Assembly (NCBI RefSeq): GCF_018143015.1
Contig: NC_054741.1
Coordinates: 19,959,736 to 20,023,735, forward strand
Direction of reading: 5' to 3'
Source: Lytechinus variegatus
Lineage: Eukaryota > Echinodermata > Echinoidea > Temnopleuroida > Toxopneustidae
DNA: 64,000 nt
Positions 60,266 through 64,000 of the stretch are shown here, in pieces; the stretch's first letter is position 1, and each line of letters starts with the position of its first letter. A program made the translations under genes and the position numbers. Below the pieces are notes generated by a model. It ran no database searches, was not told the DNA's origin, and saw only the letters and a list, made by a program, of their open reading frames with translations.

Positions 60266-61276
60266 AATGATAACCTAAATACAGTTAACCGCTTCGTCTA
60301 ACTGTATCCTGTAATCTATTGATTTGAGTGCTGTTTAATGGTTATATTCCTAACTGGGAGCTTTGAGTATGCCTCACAAAAGATAATTTGTGCACGGACA
60401 TAGCAACACACATGGCTCATTATATAATCCACTAAAATTGATCCTGTTCTTATTTGGACCTCACTGCCCCAAACTGTAATGGCCGCCAATAATTTGAAAG
60501 CCCCCCCCCCCCCTCCCATAAGCTATTCTGATTCATCTACACCTCCGTGGAATACCATGATGGAATAATGAAGACGTCTTGGAGCAAGCCTAGGGGCACC
60601 GGTGAAGTGAGCCCCCAATCTGTCATCGGCCAAGGGGGATAAAAGCGAGAGCATTATGGGTAGAGCTCGTGGCTTTTCACGTCATGCATAATGCAGGTCC
60701 TCTCCCCGTTCATCTGCCTACTATTTGTCTTGTGAAGCCCCTGTGACCGTGACATTGGCTGGTTGAGGCTATACACGCATGCTGGTTAGTTCAGGGCCTG
60801 CGATGAAATGGGATGATGGCCGGTGTGAGAGATGGATGACTCTTTAAATTCAACATTCCTCTCTACCCCTCTATCCCTTTCTCTCTAACTCTCTCTCTCT
60901 TTCTATTTGTCTTTTTCTTTCTGCCTGATCTCTCACCCCTCCCTCCCCCTTTCCCCACTTTTCGTTGTGTCTGTATCTCCCCCTTCTCTCTCTCTCTCTC
61001 TCTCTCTCACAGTGGAGATATCACATGAGTCCATATACTATCCCGATCTCCATTCTTCCCAGATGAAATTTTGTGAATAAATTTTTGGATTCTTCACTTT
61101 CAAGACTTTCGGTTCAACAATTACCATAAATTATTTCGAGTATGATCAAATGCAGGTATACATGCCACATTCTAACCATTAAATGTTCATTCATTGTCAT
61201 TCATTATGTTATTTTTGTAAAATTCAATCATTTTTTTCTCGCCCTCATCTTCATCTCCCTCCGACATGCCCCCTCT

Positions 61277-61318
<42 letters not shown>

Positions 61319-61479
61319 CCCTCTCTTTCCCTCCATCTTTCTTGCTGTCTTCTGTCTCTTTCTCCATCTAGTTAGCGTTGGAGATTGACCTTCCATCTGT
61401 CATGCGGGAGGGCATCACTCACGGAGGGCGGGACCCGGTGACAGGTGCTGGCTTTTCCCAGGTTCACTTTCATAGGTGA
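60266..61479. other. Non-coding with poly-C and (CT)n tracts
   Basis: A poly-C run at 60,500-60,514, CT-rich DNA at 60,855-61,010 with a pure (TC)n near its end, and (CT)n at 61,281-61,317. No gene is seen. Confidence 0.6.
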
Positions 61480-62420
61480 TGATGATGGTAGGGGTAATGG
61501 AAGGAGGGGGCCGGTGATGATGGTGGTGGTGGTGGTATAATGATCACGGTGGTGGTGGTGGTAGTGATAATGATGGTTGCGGTGATCATGATGTGGGAAT
61601 GATAGTGGTGGCGGTGGCTGTTGCCATGTGTTTGATAGTGATCATGGTTGTTAAGAGGGAGGCGTGAGGGTAATGACGATCATGCCAACAAAAAAAGGAC
61701 TGTAACAAAGTGTTAGTGGTAGTGGTTGTGGCAATGATGATGTCGACGTTGATGATGATACTGATTCTGATGATGATGTTGTTGTTGTTGTTGATGTTAA
61801 TGTTGGTGTTGTAGTGGTTGCGTTGGTGTTGGTGGGTTGGGGGTGGTGATGGTGTGATATTGATGATGACGACGACGAGGATGATGAAGATGATGATGTT
61901 AGTGTTGGTGTTGTAGTGGTTGTGTTGGTGTTGGTGGGTTTGGGTGATGATGATGATGTCGATGGTGATGATGATGATGTTGATGATGATGATAATGATG
62001 ATGATGGTGATGATGATGATGTTGATGTTGATGATGATGATGAAGATTAGGATAATGATGGTGGTGGTGGTGGTGATGGAGTGGTTGTCATATTGGTGGT
62101 AGTAGTGGTGATGTTCTTGTTGTGGTGGTGGTGGTGGTGATGATGCAGCATCTACATAATGGCAATGTGAAAAGGCTGGAATGAGTGATTGTGGTAGTGG
62201 CGATGTGACGATAATGATATGTTGTTGGAGATGCTGACGATGCTATAGACTACACCGATAATTTAAAAAAAATGTCAAGATCATAATCATCATCATGATA
62301 ACAGTGATGATAGAAATTGATTTTGGTAGTGGTATGGTAGTGATAAAACCGGATGATGATCATGATGGTGATGGTAGTCGTGATAGTCTTTGCGGTAGTG
62401 GTGGTGATGCTGATGATGAA
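61480..62420 (+). repeat. Long cryptic GAT/GGT trinucleotide region
   Basis: Nearly 1 kb dominated by GAT, GGT, GTT and GTG triplets in shifting order. Within it a ~104 bp direct duplication shares TGGTGTTGTAGTGGTTG and TGTTGGTGTTGGTGGGTT (starting near 61,803 and 61,907). Met-rich frames here (61,920-62,102) are artefacts. Confidence 0.9.
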
Positions 62421-62567
62421 AGAATATAAAAATCAAGTCACATTAAATTAAAACAAGAGATACCAGTGATCGTGGATACGATTTCAGTGTTGTCGAGGAA
62501 AAATAATGGTACTACTGTTATATTCATAATTAATTGAAATAAAAAGAGAAAATCAAACGAGCATAAG

Positions 62568-63293
62568 AAAAGGGGTATTGCAGGCTGAATATGATGATGA
62601 TGATGATGATGATGATAATAATGATGATATGATTTGAACAGATAAAGAAAAATTAGACACACGAAATACTGAAAATTTGATCAAAATCGGACAAGGAATA
62701 ACAAAGTTATGGCATTTAAAAGATTTTCATTTTTCCGGTGAAACAGTTGTATGTCTTCATGAATATTCAATGAGCAAACTGATCTGATGACTAACAAAGT
62801 TATGGCTTATTATTCCGGTGAAGCAGTTCTAGGTATGTCTTCATGGATATTCAATGAGCAAACTGATGATGCCATGTCCTCTATTGTTCATTTGTATTCA
62901 TTAAATGAAATTAGGTTTATTCAATAAATTTCTTCAAGAACCAAACAAATTGGTATGACAACTGATTTACTGCATTAGACATTAATAACTGCAACTTATT
63001 TAACTTATTTCATTACAAGGGAGAAATATCATTCACTCATGTATGAAAAATGAAACAATTATGATTTTATGTAATAACATAAGAAAAAGGAAAGGGTGAT
63101 GTGACGTCATCAGCCCACATAATGAATATTCATGACAACGTGCCTATTAGTGTTCACAATTTATTGCTAAAATTTAAAATTCAATAACCTCGCTATTTGT
63201 TATCAGATTTTAATGAAATTTTCATTACTTTGCTCTGTAAATTTTACTCTATTTATTCAGATATAAATATTTTCAGCCCAGAGCACACCTTTG
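62568..63293. mobile_element. ~726 bp foldback with internal (GAT)n and duplication
   Basis: The left end is AAAGGGGTATTGCAGGCTGA and the right end TTTTCAGCCCAGAGCACACC followed by TTT. Within the left arm, about 10 bp from the terminal block, a (GAT)n tract (62,591-62,628) interrupts sequence that is contiguous in the 59.8 kb relative. A ~50 bp piece (TCCGGTGAAACAGTTGTATG and TTCAATGAGCAAACTGAT) is present twice, near 62,734-62,785 and 62,815-62,868. No coding capacity. Confidence 0.8.
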
Positions 63294-64000
63294 ATAAAAA
63301 AAAAGATGATTGCAATCGGGTGCTAAATAAGTAAGTTATGACATTTTATTATTTTCTGCTTATTTATTGCACAGCATGTTATTCAAATGAGACAGCTGAC
63401 GACGACACACTATTTTTGTGCATTTTGTCCTATGAAAAGCAGGAAAGTTAACTCATTTTTGTAAAGTTTTCTATTTCGTATTTATTATGTCATTCAATTA
63501 GTGCCTGAAAATCTTTCCAAACTTATTCAAGAACATATTCGCGAACAATTACATTATTTAATCCCATTCTTTTCATTATTTTTCACGCGCTCTCTATCTT
63601 CAACGGTGCGTCGTCTCGAATCGGTGGTTGGTCTTTCAAGGGAGTTCCCTTTTCTTTCTGTTCTCACAGACGAGAAAAAAATTGAAGGTGAAATTATAGT
63701 GGAATCTTGGAAAGTTTTTATCGCGGTTTCACGTTGCTGAAAACAATGTTACCTGAGACTTACTGTCGCTCAACGGGGCGTATTATCGAGCCAACTTCAC
63801 GCTCAATTATCGCTGTGGGAGTCACGTGGTTCACGGTATTGCAAAACTTTCGACCAGTAGCCGCGAGGCATCTGAGGTGCGTCACACCCGTTCTTCGTTA
63901 TTACCTCCACCGCAAAGTTGGGGGGGGGGGGTCAATATACGAACGAAACTTCAGGTGACGTGTAAATATTTCTTTTAGGCACGAAAACATGCGTGTCTCT
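63294..64000. other. Non-coding end of window
   Basis: 63,300-63,420 looks like a decayed arm of the 11.9 kb foldback family (GTTATGACATTTTATTATTT, ATTCAAATGAGACAGCTGAC). Two overlapping frames at 63,501-63,958 lie in moderately GC-richer DNA with no recognisable domain; they could touch an exon beyond the window. A poly-G run lies at 63,919-63,929. Confidence 0.35.

Noticed and set aside
61142-61396. Ser/Leu-rich and Arg/Glu-rich frames on opposite strands
   Set aside because: They arise from a (CT)n tract read on both strands.
1-64000. Retroviral, LTR, LINE or Polinton sequences
   Set aside because: No recognisable reverse transcriptase, integrase, capsid or polymerase frame and no paired long direct terminal repeats were seen. 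Very decayed copies cannot be excluded without a database search.

Overview
The window looks like metazoan, most probably echinoderm (sea urchin-like), nuclear DNA. Three things point that way: an intronless FoxC forkhead gene, tRNA-Lys(CUU) genes of animal type, and a dense population of short foldback/MITE elements. Some of these (for example the ~610 bp element at 11.9 kb and the GTTTCATGAAA elements at 58.3-58.9 kb) resemble repeats I recall from sea urchin genomes. That recollection is knowledge, not a search result. The DNA is AT-rich, with many poly-C/poly-G runs and microsatellites. No long ORF exists apart from FoxC.

Layout. 1-4.1 kb: sequence downstream of FoxC. 4,137-5,696 (minus): a complete single-exon FoxC gene, with a CCAAT box and GC box just upstream at 5.82-5.85 kb. 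5.9-28.8 kb: gene-poor upstream flank with several MITE/foldback elements (8.4, 9.6, 11.9, 18.4, 21.2, 21.8 kb), a degenerate ~39 bp minisatellite at 16.6-17.4 kb, pyrimidine-rich tracts and trinucleotide repeats. 28.8-36.2 kb: a tandem array of nine tRNA-Lys(CUU) genes on the plus strand in units of ~0.5-0.95 kb. It contains a recent ~1.66 kb two-gene duplication. Each gene carries a conserved T-rich element upstream, exactly 21 bp from the gene in eight of nine. 36.2-64 kb: gene-poor DNA with further MITEs (37.6, 38.6, 44.8, 47.6, 50.7, 54.6, 58.3-58.9, 59.8, 62.6 kb) and long simple repeats (41, 43, 56.3, 61.5-62.4 kb).

How it fits together. FoxC is a developmental transcription factor, and the large non-coding flank could hold its regulatory DNA; I can only suggest this. 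The tRNA array is an independent Pol III multigene family whose genes and spacers appear to be homogenised together. The non-autonomous DNA elements explain much of the remaining structure: three have clear 8-bp target-site duplications and CA-type termini as in hAT elements. I saw no rRNA, CRISPR, retroviral or Polinton-like sequence.
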